From positions 1,674,001 through 1,738,000 of the forward strand of contig BCKT01000002.1 of the NCBI GenBank assembly GCA_003116875.1: 64,000 bases of DNA, given 5' to 3'. This DNA is from Takashimella koratensis. Its lineage: Eukaryota > Basidiomycota > Tremellomycetes > Trichosporonales > Tetragoniomycetaceae. Positions 1-11,417 of this stretch are shown piece after piece. The translations under genes and the position numbers were made by a program. The notes under the pieces were generated by a model. The model was given only the letters and a program-made list of their open reading frames with translations. It searched no databases and had not been told where the DNA came from. Numbering within the stretch: the stretch's first letter is position 1; each line of letters starts with the position of its first letter.

Positions 1-2413
1 AGATATCTAGTATTGTTCACCCACGCTGTGTGACATCCTGAGAGCCGCCGAGCATGAGAGCGTCCTGATCGCCGCTGATGATGGACGAGGAACGGTGACG
101 TGGTTCGCTGTCTCGACGCATACTGGAAAACGGTTCAGGTGATGGTTCCTTTGGCGTGCCACCTACTTGGGAGTGAATCCGGTGGATCCCTGGGGAGTGA
201 AGCTCATGTCTGCCCCTTGTGGGAAATCAAAGGGTGCCATGTCGTCCCACTGTCTCGTCAGTGGTACCCTGTAATAGCCAACCCACTGGCAGCTGGCTAG
301 ATTGCGAGGCACGGCGTGCGACCTCCGGAGCATCGACTTCATCGATGAGAGGAATCGGGATGATGAAATCTTGGTGTTGCTGCACGAATAAGCGACAGGC
401 AACTATAAATGAGAGACGTACCTCGGCGTAGGTCGTATCTTGCTCGTCGTTGGAATTGAGACGGTTCACGTCTTCTCCGCGCTGCTCCTCTTCTTCTTCA
501 TCGTCCACCAGATGAAACGGCCTCTTTTCGCGAAACGCGGCAACTTCCATCTCCCACTTAAACTGCCCGGGCTTGGAGACAACCTCAAACTTCTCATTCA
601 TCTCCGCGTCGTCAACTGAGCGATCAACACGACGTTAGTCACACGTCCAAGGATTGTATCTTCTGAGTACCGCTTACAGATGATCCACTGTCCCGCTCCA
701 TTAACCAGCGCATTCGCTTGCGCTTCAAATGCAGCCTCTTCCTGTTTTTTCCCTCGCTGACGACGCAAGTCGTCCATCTGTGCGAGGTACGCTGTATGCC
801 TTAGATAGTCGTCCTGGCTCGACGTTTCAACCGCCTATGCGTCAGCGGCGCTGTAACTGTCATCACTTACCGAATCGAATCTGACGACTTTGCCCTTCTT
901 CGTCTTCTTTGTCGGTGGCTGTTGAGCCTTCCCACCGGGGTTCTGACCATGCCCTCCCAGAACCCTGTCGGCCTCGTCTTCAGAGCCCAAGTGCTCTTCT
1001 GGCAAGGTGATCTGAGTCACCGGTGTCATCTGGAAAACGCTTTTCACATAGTAAGCTTCCATATCACGTCTGTCAGCTCCTGCACTTACTCTTCTTCCAT
1101 CGGCGGGTCTTCGAACGTGAACGGCCTGTTTCCCGAAGGCCCACTGAAAGAGTCATCGACACCCGGATCGACGGGTCCAGTGTCAATAAGGTGAAGGTCG
1201 ACAGGGGTAAAGTCGGGTGCGGGGGCGAGATCCTTCCAAATCTGGGTTATGTCAGAAAGAGTTGGAAGTCTCCTTTGACTCACGTCGCTCTGCGGAGTGC
1301 CGGGCTTGGGGGTTCCGGTGTTGGACTCTGCACAGGTAATGAGCTCGATTACTAAATGTTCGTGAGAGGTGCTATTATACCTACTTTCCCTGGCTCGAGC
1401 CCTGATATGCTCGGGCTCATCCACATCCCTCTCCTCATCCTCTTCCTCTTCGTCACGCTCGCTAAAGTCGGTGGTGTGGGATTGGGATGTGAGAGATCCC
1501 AATTTGGGGGTAGAAGCTCGCTGGTTGCTTGGGCGGGCCCAATCCTATGCGGAGTCTGTGTCAGCTGAGGACGATGAAGCAAGCGCAGCTTAGCAGGATA
1601 AAATGGGTTCCGCACCGTGAAGACAAAGTCCGTGTTGGGATCAAGGGGTAGCATCCAGGTCAGATTGTTGCCCCCGAAAGTGATCTGCTCGATGCTGCAT
1701 GCCACCACCATCGCAGGGAGCATGTGGGTCAGCTGGCTTTTGGGGTAACATAGGAAGGAAGGAAACTGGTGGTTGAAAGAGCCACGGACACTGGTTGATT
1801 TCACCGCCACTCACCGGCTCCTTCCTCCGCCTGGAAGGTCGATATCGCCCGTTCTCCCGACACCCTGGCCACCGCCCCCAACCGTCGCCGAGAAGTCGGT
1901 AACGATGGATCGGCGAAGACGAGCATCAAAGTCTTGTACGTCGTTGTGAAAGATCTCGTAGTTTTGATTGTACACCCTGGGTGATGGTTAGGGAACCGGG
2001 GATGGGATCAGTAGGAGGAGATCCGAACTCACCTCGCCACTCCAACGAGGAGGTGGCCGCTGAGGCGAAGGGCCAACGGTTCCGGCGGTTCCGCGATCAG
2101 CTCGCAAGTTTGGACGATCTCGACTCCTGTCAAGGCCTTGCGGGTGATACGTTTGCTCCTCGGTCCGAGTGTGCCCATGAGCCTGGAGAGGATGGAAGGG
2201 TGGGTATACATCAGCGTGAGAGAATGGAAGGTGAAAGGACGCGTCGGTCGGGTGGAAAAGAGACACGTACCACACGATACCGAGGCTGTACTCCGACAAG
2301 AGAAACAAGAGGAGCGAAATGATCTCGTTAGCGTTGGTCGCCTTGACAGCAGGACCAAGAGAGATCACTCACGCGCCCTTCTTGTTGGTGAGTAGGTCGT
2401 CGGAGAAGAACAT
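1..2413 (-). CDS. rec8: REC8-like meiotic cohesin kleisin, 3' end outside the window
   Basis: Rec8 is the kleisin that closes the cohesin ring in meiosis. The start at 2413 opens with MFFSDDLLTNKKGA and splices through a 15-nt exon (2271-2285, encoding LGIVW) into a long exon. That exon carries EPLALRLSGHLLVGVARVY, the N-terminal helix by which kleisins bind SMC3. The TNKKG..GIVWL spacing and the YEIFHNDV stretch after it resemble fission yeast Rec8 more than mitotic Rad21. Downstream exons hold acidic runs (around 490-520 and 1420-1450) and a segment WEMEVAAFREKRPFHLVDD, typical of a poorly conserved kleisin middle. The C-terminal winged helix is not visible, and a possible donor near position 15 suggests the gene continues leftward. 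Intron positions below about 400 are uncertain. Rad21 is the alternative, less likely. Confidence 0.8.
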
Positions 2414-3331
2414 GATGGATTGGTGGAAAAGAGAGGGAAGAGGAAGAGAAAGAAGAGGAAAATGATGACACGCGTTGGTGACTATATACCTCCCAAGAAG
2501 GGTCCTTTGGATTCACTTGATCCGATCTGATGTGATCCGGAGCGCTCAGACAAGACAGGAGGAAGGGAGGAGGGAGGGGGTGGGTGGTAGTGGTGGTGGT
2601 GGTGGTGATGGTAGTACTAGTGTGTGGTCTCCTCGTCCTCTGATGAGTGCAATAACCAGCGTTCTCTCTGTGAGGGTAGCCGCTTTTGACTCATGATACC
2701 TGCTTCATGCTATCACAAAGATAATGCATCGTTCATCAGAACCTCAGCGCATGACAGTAGTACCAATCAATGCAAGCCTAGGTATCCACGATCAATGTCT
2801 CAATATCTCAATGTTCAAAGAGTGGTAGAGACTTTATGTATGCTAAATCGAAACACATGTGGTGTAGGGTTAGACCAGGTTGGAACAAACTTCTTCACCT
2901 TCATTTTTCGTGTTTACGGTGTGTTGTGAAGAGCTCGTTGTCGGCCGGGTCTGTCTATATCGAGTCTGCAGTCGAAGAATGAATAAACAAGGAACAAGTT
3001 GATAATGTGCTTGTGCTTGGAAAAGAAAGTGGGAGGGATAAAATCACAGAAAACAATGTCGTGGTCGTGAGTCGTCAAGGGACAATACAACGGTTGAGAA
3101 TGGTGCGCATGGGTGAGGGTCGTTGTTGAAGACCCCTAACCTCTGGTCGGAACGTCGCTCAAGAGCGTGTGTGGCGAGCCGTCGTAACCAGAAAGAAATC
3201 GATAAATGCACATTTTGTTGAGGTTGGCGGAATCTTCGCGTCATCGTCGTCTTCGTCATCGTCATGGATAGTATGAGGGTACCCCTCATTCCGTAACACA
3301 TTCCACTCAAACCTCCTATCCCTTCATCCCC
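2414..3331. other. Intergenic, REC8 promoter and hydrolase 3' flank
   Basis: I see no gene here. It contains a GGT-rich simple repeat at about 2578-2612 that would lie roughly 170-200 bp upstream of the REC8 start. The short open frames in it have no family resemblance and no convincing splice sites. Confidence 0.6.
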
Positions 3332-5599
3332 TTATCGCTCCTTCCTCGCCTCCCTCTCCCCCTTGGCACCTTCATCATCCGACTCTGACTCTTCCTCATT
3401 CTCAAACTCGTACCAACTCCTTCCATTATCCTCCCAATCCCATTCTCCAGGTTCGTACTGGCTCGTGAATGGGGTGACCCATTCGCGTGCGACTTCCGAG
3501 TTGGGTAAAGAGAACGAGTCGAGGTCGAGTGGGGGCATGTCGATCATGCTGTGGTTAGGGAAGGAAAAAACATCAATGTCAGCGACCATGCCTAAGCGCT
3601 TCTATAGAGGCTGCTTTTTCGTCCAGCCAAACCAGTACCCACCTCATACCCTCCGCCTGCATGTCGCCGACCATGCTCATGGCGTCCATCGTATCGCGGC
3701 GTGGGATCATTACCGGACTCTTCCCCGTCTTGAGCGACACTCGCTCGAGCTTGCGGCTTTCGCGCCTGCGAAGGGCGATATCTCTCCAATCGGGGCTTGC
3801 CGCTTCCTCGGGTGACTGCGGCACTTCCTCCTCTTCCTCGTCCTCGTCGCTCGCATCAGAAGCCAAGAGTTCACGCAGCCATCCGTCAAGGTGCTCATAC
3901 ACCCCCGCAGCCTCTTCAGCGAAATGAGGGAAGATGCAAAAGTCGTGTACCGCGTCGGCGCCCGAAAGAATCACGTCGGGGACGACACAGGGTGAGAGCT
4001 TGCGAGACAGTTGGAGCCGATTCCAGAAGACGTTGATTTCGCGCGCGAGTCGTTCCGCGTCACCGTACACGACAAAGGTCGGCGGGAAGCGCTCAAACGA
4101 GTTGGGTCCGGATGCGGCGGGAGCGATGAACTGAGATGCCGGGGAGATGTAGGGCATCTCGTGCATAGCCGACGGCGGCAGCGCGCGCAACAGCAGCGAT
4201 GTCGCAAAGGGTCCAAATGTGCCATCAATCTGAATAGTCAGTATGATTGAATCTCCCACTCAGCACCCAGCACCTGACTCACCGAGTCTGACGCGGCGTT
4301 GTAGTTGAAGTTGACTGGGCCCCAGAGGTTGGTGAACCCCGGGTCGCACCAAGGGGAGAGCACGACGAGGCCACGTGCGCCCTTGAAACCGACGCGGTGG
4401 CCTTCGTCTCGAAGCCATCGTGTGAGTGCGATGGCGAGATGACCGCCTGCCGAGTCGCCTGAGATGACGATATCGCGTTCGGGGATGTGCTCATCCCGGA
4501 CGAGATGGTGGTAGGCCGAGATGGCATCCAGTAGGGGCAGCGGCCACGGCGCGTTGGGTGCGAGACGGTAGTCGACGGAGAGGATGTGGTGTACGGGTGA
4601 GTAGACGACAAGGGATTTAGGGATAGAAGAGGTCAAGTCGGTCTCGGCTGCTGTGCCGCAGAGGTATCCGCCGCCGTGGAAATGGAGCATGACTGGCTGG
4701 CCGGGGGCGCGAGCACGTGGGGCTGGGGTTGGGTGAAGAAAGTTAGCGAACAAGTAAGGTTTGACGGCGATAGGAAACTAGTAGGCTTTGTCACTCACGA
4801 TCCGTCGGGCTCGCCTTGGGCCCAGTGAACCAAAATGCAGGGACGTGTGTAAAGCCATAAGACTGATTGTGTTCCGGGTTCCACTTGCCGAAGGCGCCTC
4901 GTCGGTTGCGCTGGAGACGACGGATGAAGAGCGGGTGCCACTTTCCGCGCGAGGCGTGCAGGTGGGCCAAAGCTTCTTTTGGATGGCCGAGGAGCATGGA
5001 GGCCGGGGCTGGGGGGATGATCACAGGGTGAGAGTGCTCGAGTTTAAGTGGGTTCTGCAAGAGTCAAATTAAGTTTCCACCTCGCTGCAAACGTTTAAGG
5101 AAAGGAGTAGGTAGGAAGGTTTGGGCCACTTACAAGTTGGCGGTTAAGGTCTCGGCCGAGGTAGTCAATCTCGCACCGTGCGACGACGGCACAGAGACGC
5201 CTGCTCCAACGGACGCGGAGGCACCGCTTGAGCGACCACGAGGCGCGGGGCCTGTTGCGTTTGGGGATGTAGAGAATAATCCAGACGGGGAGGAGGAAGA
5301 AGAATGTGCAGAAGACGAAAAAGAGGAGGTAGAGGCGTCGAAAGAGCGGGTTGCGCAGGAGGACATTGTTAGGCTGGTTGAGGAGCTATAGAAGGGGAGG
5401 GAAGGACGTCGTCGTGAGCGTGGCTTGGGGCAGCTAGGCGTGCTTTGGGGGATGACTGGGGCGCACTTACAGCACGTGTGTGGATTCCCTCGGTGGTCAT
5501 CTCGCCCCATGTGTCGTCGACTATGGATGGGATTTCCTTACCCTCAATGACCACAGGAGCCGTTGGGGTAAGAGTTGGAGTGAGGGTGGAAGTCTCCAT
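3332..5599 (-). CDS. Membrane-anchored alpha/beta hydrolase (HSL-type, fold-3)
   Basis: This is a serine esterase or lipase-like hydrolase of the hormone-sensitive-lipase family. Reading from 5599, an N-terminal exon (METSTLTPTL...) splices at about 5467/5397 to an exon with one membrane segment (LYLLFFVFCTFFFLLPVWII) followed by a basic stretch. Later exons give the catalytic core: oxyanion-hole motif HGGGYLCG, nucleophile motif GDSAGGHLAIAL, VVYGDAERLA with the expected acid, and ADAVHDFCIF with the expected His. A very acidic linker (DEDEEEEEV) and a tail ending REARKER follow, both unusual for the family. There are about five introns. The anchor suggests a catalytic domain held at an internal membrane, like yeast Say1 steryl deacetylase, but the substrate cannot be read from sequence. 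Confidence 0.88.
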
Positions 5600-6693
5600 G
5601 GTGGGTTGCGTGGAGAGTGTGGTAGCAGTAAGCTGGAATGTGGAGTAGGTGATTGCACAGTGGTGGTAATGACGGCAGGTGCGGTGAGTGAGTGGGTGAC
5701 GGATATGATTAGGAGTGAAAGAGTGGGTGGGAAAGAGTGTGAGAGGGAGAAAGTGGGAGTGAGAGGTTGACGACGGAAGGAGAGGCAATCGCTGGTTGTT
5801 ATATCTGTGGACTGGTCGAGACCATGGTGAGATGGCGGCGGCCAAATTGGGTTCAAAGGTAGAGAACAACGGGTGACCGACGGATTGTGTGCTGTGCTGG
5901 GTATAGTTTGACGTAGGGGGCCGGGGGCAGTGTCCGATTTGAGTCTGGGTAGGGTGAAGTAGGAGGTAGGAGGTAGGGGTTGGGTTTGGTGGTGAGCAGG
6001 TGGATGCTACAGTTGACAAAGAGAGTTGAGAGTTGAGAGTTGGCAGTTGCCAACCGGTGACGACGAGGAAAATTTCCAGGGAAATTTACAAACCGTCAGG
6101 GGTGAGCGCGTGCCACGCCATTGGCACCTGAATTACAACTGCTATCCGGGGCAATTACAAACCTTGCCTGTCCTCAATTAGTCTTCCTAATTCGTCCCAT
6201 TGACCCCATTTCAGTTCAAACTGCTCGTCATGTTGCTGCGTCTCGGTCAGAGTCTATACCCCTGCGTCCAAATCCCATGTAGGTACAGCCCATGCTTCAT
6301 GCGATGCTGCAGGACACAACCCGCTAAATGAGACGATGATACTCGGCAATGATGGTTTGATGGGGCAATGACGACCAATGACGACGACGGACACATGACA
6401 CGCAACCTTTACCCACCAACTAAAGCCAAACAAGGAAAATATGAACAACCCGGCCGGAACATGCACAACGAAACCCGGTTACAAACAACAATGAGAGAAA
6501 AAAATGGCTCACACCATGCACACATGACTCGACGACCCGCCCTTGCCTCGCTAGGCATCCCATCTGCGTCCCCGTAGCCCACGTCGGGCTCACCGACGTC
6601 GCATCTTCCCTCCCTCACCTCCTCGCCATCCTGGCCTCTCATCCCACCTCCAACCGCTACCGCCGCCACCCAACCCCTCACTTTTGCCACACC
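5600..6693. other. Intergenic between hydrolase and acidic hypothetical gene
   Basis: This holds the hydrolase promoter and the 3' flank of the next minus-strand gene. It contains a perfect inverted repeat at 6070-6087 (listed separately) and TTACAAACC-like words at about 6085 and 6154. No gene is supported. Confidence 0.6.
6070..6087. promoter_or_regulatory. Perfect 8-bp inverted repeat
   Basis: AAATTTCC and GGAAATTT are separated by AG, giving an 18-bp dyad about 470 bp upstream of the hydrolase start codon. The spacing suits a dimeric DNA-binding protein. No factor is identified and chance is possible. Confidence 0.3.
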
Positions 6694-8121
6694 CTATCCC
6701 ATCTCCATAGCGTCATCGTCCTCCTCGTCCTCCATCCACGGGCTCCCACCTCCGGGGCCGTACGACTCGACCTGCATCCCGTCATCTCCAGCTTCCTCTC
6801 CCAGCTCCTCAAACCTCCCCGAGTCCTCGATTTGGCTCCAGTCCACCGCCTGTGGGTTTGGTTGAGAACCCGGTGCCACACCTGCTGGGATACCCAGTGG
6901 GCGATAGAGGACCAAACCACGCTCGGCGCCGGTGTCTCCTGCTGGGGCGCCAAAAAAGTCGCGTTGTGCGTTCATGATGTGTGTCAACAGCGAAGGGGAG
7001 ATGGTGAACCCCTGGTTGCCCGGTTGAGATAATTTGGAGTGTGTGGCATAGTCGTAGTCGTCTGCTGGCGGGGAAGGGGAGCGCGAGCCCGGCGGAGACG
7101 AAGACATGGATGTGACCACGATACCTGTGAAATTTATCAGCATCAGTCCATTTATCAAGGGTCACTCTTCGTGTTCGGTCCTAAACTCACGGTCTTTTTC
7201 TGGTTCATACCAACCGGGGCCCGAGTCCACATGCTCGCCGTGGAACCCGTCGTCGGTATCCATATCCATCCCTCCTCGTCCTCTGCGTCGCTTGCTGGCT
7301 GGCCCCTCTTCCCTGTGCTTTCGTTTCAACGGGGTTGAGTCCAGCACGTCGACTCGTAAAGAATCCGTCGCTGGCCCATTCAATTGCGACTGCCCTCGAT
7401 TCCCTCCTGGAGTCTCGGCATCGGGCGGGAACTCGACGGCGTCCGGGTGCTGGGCGACATCTGCGTACCGCCTTGCTCGAGTTGCCCTGGGTGTGCGACG
7501 GAGGTGATGAGGGTGATGTGGGTGGTTAAATTCATCATCATCATCATCGTCCTCGTCGTCGATCGAGTCGTTCCAGTCGATCGAGTCGTCTGAATTCCGG
7601 CGATGCCATGGCCGTTTCCCTGCTGTCGATGTATCTGGGAGCTGCTCGACCTCGACATCGCTGTCTAGCCGAGACCGCAAAGGTACGCTGAACCCATCAT
7701 CGTCGACCTCGCCGACACTCGCGTTGTCAGCGACTGTCGAGGTAAGCGGAGAGAGGGGATTGAGGGAGGAATCAAGGTTTGGGTGCGGTCCAGATTGGTC
7801 GTGCGAGAGGGACATGGCGGAGAAGTTGGTGGCCAAGTTGGGCCGCCGCCGCTTCGGGGTGTGATCGAGCCCGCTGCCGGGGAACCATGCTGACGAGGTT
7901 GAGGGGGTAGGTGTGTGGTCGAGCGAAGCGGGGATGGGGGAGGGAGGCGAGTCTGCGCGACGCTTGAGAGTAGAGTGTGGATGGGCTTGACCGTGGTTGT
8001 GGGCGTGAGCGCCGTTGAGATTGAAGGCAGAGGTGGAGGAGGAGGCGAATGCGTTGGGAGAGAGGGGGGAGGAAGGGGGGAGCGGGTAGAATGTAGGCGA
8101 CATGTGGGAGGAGGAGATCAT
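6694..8121 (-). CDS. Hypothetical acidic, low-complexity, probably nuclear protein
   Basis: I do not recognise this protein. There are two exons, joined by a 55-60-nt intron near 7130-7185 in which a GTGAGT donor and TTTCACAG acceptor keep the frame (KDR|IVVTSM). The start at 8121 (MISSSHMSPTFYP) is chosen because the frame upstream is C/T-rich leader. The protein has two basic clusters that could be nuclear localisation signals (TPKRRRPNL, SKRRRGRGG), a run of Asp/Glu (SIDDEDDDDDDEF) and an HPHHPHH stretch. A compact C-terminal block around FTISPSLLTHIMNAQRDFFG looks like the only folded segment. It shares a roughly 600-bp divergent promoter with the LYR gene. Confidence 0.65.
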
Positions 8122-8735
8122 GGCGGTGGGAGGGGTTGGTGTTGAGTGGTGGGCATGCGCTGGGATGCGCGGTGAGGTGAAGTCGAGAGGGAGAGAGAGA
8201 GAGAGTGGTGGATGAGTGAGACCTCGCAGGCAGAGTGAGACCGAGAGATACTCGAGAGTTCGAGAACAACAAATCCTCAGGGTAGAACAAAGTCTGGCCC
8301 GCGGAAGCAATTACCCCAGACGGCCGGGGGGTAAGGGGGATTGCTGTCCGGTTACCTACCTACCTATATCCTCATCTCGTAGCATCCTCTACCCTCCCCA
8401 CACCCGTTCTAGAATCTTCATCTGGCCCCGCTCTTGCTAGACCCATCTACGAGCACCAAGGAGGGGTCCATTGGTCGAGCGGAGCCGAGTGGGTGATTGG
8501 GACAATGGAGCGGTGGGTCTCTAGAGTTTGGACGGGACCATGACGCAGCCTTCTCCACGTGGCTGCCATGCGCTCTTCGCGTGGGGTGTGTGCCCACACG
8601 TGACTTGTCTCTGACCAACTTCAGTCTGCTCTCAACTTGAGGTCTTGTCTTGTGACTCTCATCCTACTCGCTGCCTGCCGGACAACTCACGACGCGGCCG
8701 CTTTCGTTCCGCCCTTGGTCTTGGTGCGACGTAGC
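8122..8735. promoter_or_regulatory. Divergent promoter with two CACGTG boxes
   Basis: This 614-bp gap separates divergently transcribed genes. CACGTG E-boxes occur at 8556-8561 and 8597-8602, 41 bp apart. A (GA)n run lies at about 8190-8208. E-boxes are bound by bHLH factors in fungi (Cbf1/Pho4 type); occupancy here is inference. Confidence 0.45.
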
Positions 8736-10078
8736 ATGTCCTCGCCCTCTCCTGCGAGGCTCTACCGCTCGCTCCTATCTCACCTCCGCCGCCTTCCCGA
8801 CCCCCACCTCTGGTCCACTCTCGTCCCACATTTCAAGACTCGGTTGCGCTCTCTCCGTCTCCTCGCGCTAGACGATGGCTCAGTCGGGGGGTCCACGACT
8901 TCAGCCCAGGGAATAAAAGGAGGAAGAGCTGAGGGGTCAATGGATAAGGGCTGGAGAGAGGAGAAAAGGTTCAAGATACTCCGACGCGCGAGGAAGGTGG
9001 GTCGTCAGCTTCCCGATATCTCGCGTGAGCTGACCATGGACAGGATATGGACCAAGTGCGCATGGCGATCGCCTGTCATCCCCATGCCCTCACTCGATTG
9101 CTCGAAAAAGCTTACGGCGTCCGTGGTCGGGTCCGCTGGGAGCTTATCAAGGTCCGTTCCACCTCTGTGCCCACCGCATAATCCCTTCCAATACTCACTT
9201 TTCGTCAGAACGTAACTCTCACATCATCTGCCACTGGTACAGAGCGATACCCACCCGCTCGACTCCAGCCTCTCCCTGCTTGTCTGTTCCCACTCGCTCC
9301 CGCCCCGATCCCTCCGGATCCAATAAAGCGTGCTCGGACAGAGCCTCAACCCACAGCTGTCCGAAAAGCAGCCTACCGCGCTTGGAAGAGGCAATGGGAC
9401 GGTGTCAAGGTGCCTCTCATCGTACACCCACCCGTTGACCCAAGAAACCTAGGAGAGAGGAGCGTGTCTGGGAGTGAAAGATGGCCAGCGACGGGGTGGG
9501 AAGGAAACGGCGTGGTTGAGAGTCTTCAGCAATTAGCGGGGTTCAACGACCCTTTGATACCATCTCTCCCTCGTCGCGCACGACCCCAATACCCCGACAT
9601 CGATACGCCCACATACCCATCTAGACAGCTCGGTACTTCCCTCCCAACTTTTGCTCATCTTTCGCCATCCCTTCGGCGGATCTTCCCACGACGGAGATAT
9701 CCCGTGTCTTTACCCTTCTCCTCTCAACCCTCCTCCTCAATGTCTTCGTTTGAACCCAACCCCTTGGCCGCTGCCGCCGCGACCACCTACCCCCGCCCTC
9801 CGCCTCGTTCCGTCCGTCAAAACCCACACGTCTGGACAGACGCCCGCGCGCTCACGCCGAGGGCGATTCGACGCGCCTACGCTCGGATATGGGACAAACT
9901 CGTCTGGGTTCGGTGGGTGAGTAAAGTTAGTAGTGGAAAGGGTGAGGAAGGTGGTAGATGGGAGAAGTGTACATATGAACAGATGGTAGGGAGACCATCA
10001 AGGGGACCACGGGTGTCGCCTGCGAGTGCGGAGGAGATGAGGTGGATTTTGGGCGAGCTGGATGAGGAAATTTCATAG
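8736..10078 (+). CDS. LYR-motif (Complex1_LYR) domain protein
   Basis: LYR proteins bind the mitochondrial acyl carrier protein and act in assembly of respiratory complexes or Fe-S transfer. The start at 8736 (MSSPSPARLYRSLLSHLRRL) places the L-Y-R tripeptide about 9 residues in, as usual for this superfamily. The domain continues through RRARK, a 44-nt intron, then DMDQVRMAIACHPHALTRLLEKAYG, and a second intron just before 9212. A long Pro/Arg-rich extension of about 250 residues follows, ending GELDEEIS. Most LYR proteins are about 80-150 residues, so the extension is unusual, though fungi have longer ones. No close relative such as SDHAF or MZM1 can be assigned. Confidence 0.75.
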
Positions 10079-10116
10079 GTTTTAGACGATATAGCGATAA
10101 CGAGTAAGAAAGTAAA

Positions 10117-10923
10117 TCACACGACCTGCCCTACGTCTTCTTCGTCCAATTTGAGGGCCTCGGTGTCGACCTCACCCTGTTTGCCCTTGCCTTTGGGTTT
10201 GAGCTGGGACGACGAGGGGTGGGCGATGGATCGACCGTCGTAGTTGTATGTCGATTCCGTTGGTTCGAGGCGGGAGAGGTAAGTCGGGCCCGGTGAGTCG
10301 AGTTCTTCCCCTGTCCCCGCTGCCGCAGCGGCTCGGGCAACCCGACCGGCTTTGCCGCCTGGCTTGCGGTCGTTGATATACTGGCGAAGGTAAAAGAAGT
10401 CGAACGCGAAAATAACCCCAATCGTTCGCTCCCATTTCCTAATCGCATGAGTTCAGGTCCAGCTGAATACGTAGACACCTCCAAACTCACGAGTATTTAG
10501 CTTCATTCAGCTTGTCAAATTGAAACAACAAAGCGATCGCGATGTATGATACCAGGCATATCGCTCCGACGGCGGGAGTCAAGGTCACGGTCGCGGCAGT
10601 GAGGGGGGAAAGGTCTGACCAGATCATTCAAAATATCACCGTTAGTTGATTATACCAAGTGCACTAGAGGAGGAGGGGACGCTCGAAATGAATAGATGGC
10701 TCATACACATGGTATCATGAACAAAAGACCAGGGATATCTTTGAAAGACAACGGAGAACGCACCACGGATCATCTGGGCGGACTGGGGAGGGTTTTTTTT
10801 GAGATTTTTGGGGTGGTCTTCGGACGTCTTCGACTCTATCGCCTTTTTCGACTCAGACTCGTGCTTCGTCCACGAGGGCAAACGAGCCTTGAAGCGCTGC
10901 CGAAATGAGGTGGGGTCGGCCAT
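10117..10923 (-). CDS. Small predicted membrane protein, unknown
   Basis: I do not recognise the family. Three exons can be joined in frame: MADPTSFRQRFKARLPSW... to ATGATCCGTG|gtgcgt, then an exon encoding a hydrophobic segment (VGAICLVSYIAIALLFQF), then KWERTIGVIFAFDFFYLRQYINDRK and a polar tail ending EEDVGQVV. There is one clear transmembrane helix and a second semi-hydrophobic stretch. The first third is Lys/Ser-rich and probably cytosolic. It is divergent from the family Y gene that begins at 11418. Confidence 0.65.
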
Positions 10924-11417
10924 GATGCTTTGGTTCAACAAGAGGGAAAAAAGGAGAAACCTGTGGGCGGAGGGGGGAGTGCTGACCCAGCTCCCTCCCT
11001 CAGTCCCATCATAGAAGGCAGCTGTCAGATGGGGCGCACGCGTCCATGAGAGAGAAAGAGATGCAGGTGAGAATCGTCCTCGTGAGAACCGAAGAGCAGG
11101 CAAACAAACGGTCTTTGGGGTGAAGAACACCGTGTGCCACGAAATTCACAGGACAGATCCGCCTCTGCGTGACTGATTGATTGAAGTGTGAGGACGGTTT
11201 ATGCCAGAACTAGTAACTGGGGACGACTGATTTCGATCAACAGGCAGTGGAGAAATGATGCAGATTCGTTTCAGGACAGGGCGAGTCAATCTGAGAATAA
11301 GGTTGGCGACTGCCGTTTTGACGACCTACTCGTTCTTCGCATTATCCTTTGCTATTCGCTACCTGAACAGGAATTTTATCCCTGTTTGATTCTCGCGTTC
11401 ACAAGCCTCATCACAAG
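10924..11417. other. Intergenic, divergent promoter region
   Basis: This is about 490 bp between a minus-strand membrane protein gene and family Y copy 1. I see no gene and no striking motif. Confidence 0.55.

Noticed and set aside
1..2413. Mitotic RAD21
   Set aside because: The N-terminal spacing and EPLALRLSGHLLVGV context fit Rec8 better than the KGPL..WLAAHW form of Rad21.
5137..5391. Plus-strand acidic open frame
   Set aside because: It is antisense to the hydrolase membrane-anchor exon, which reads well on the minus strand.
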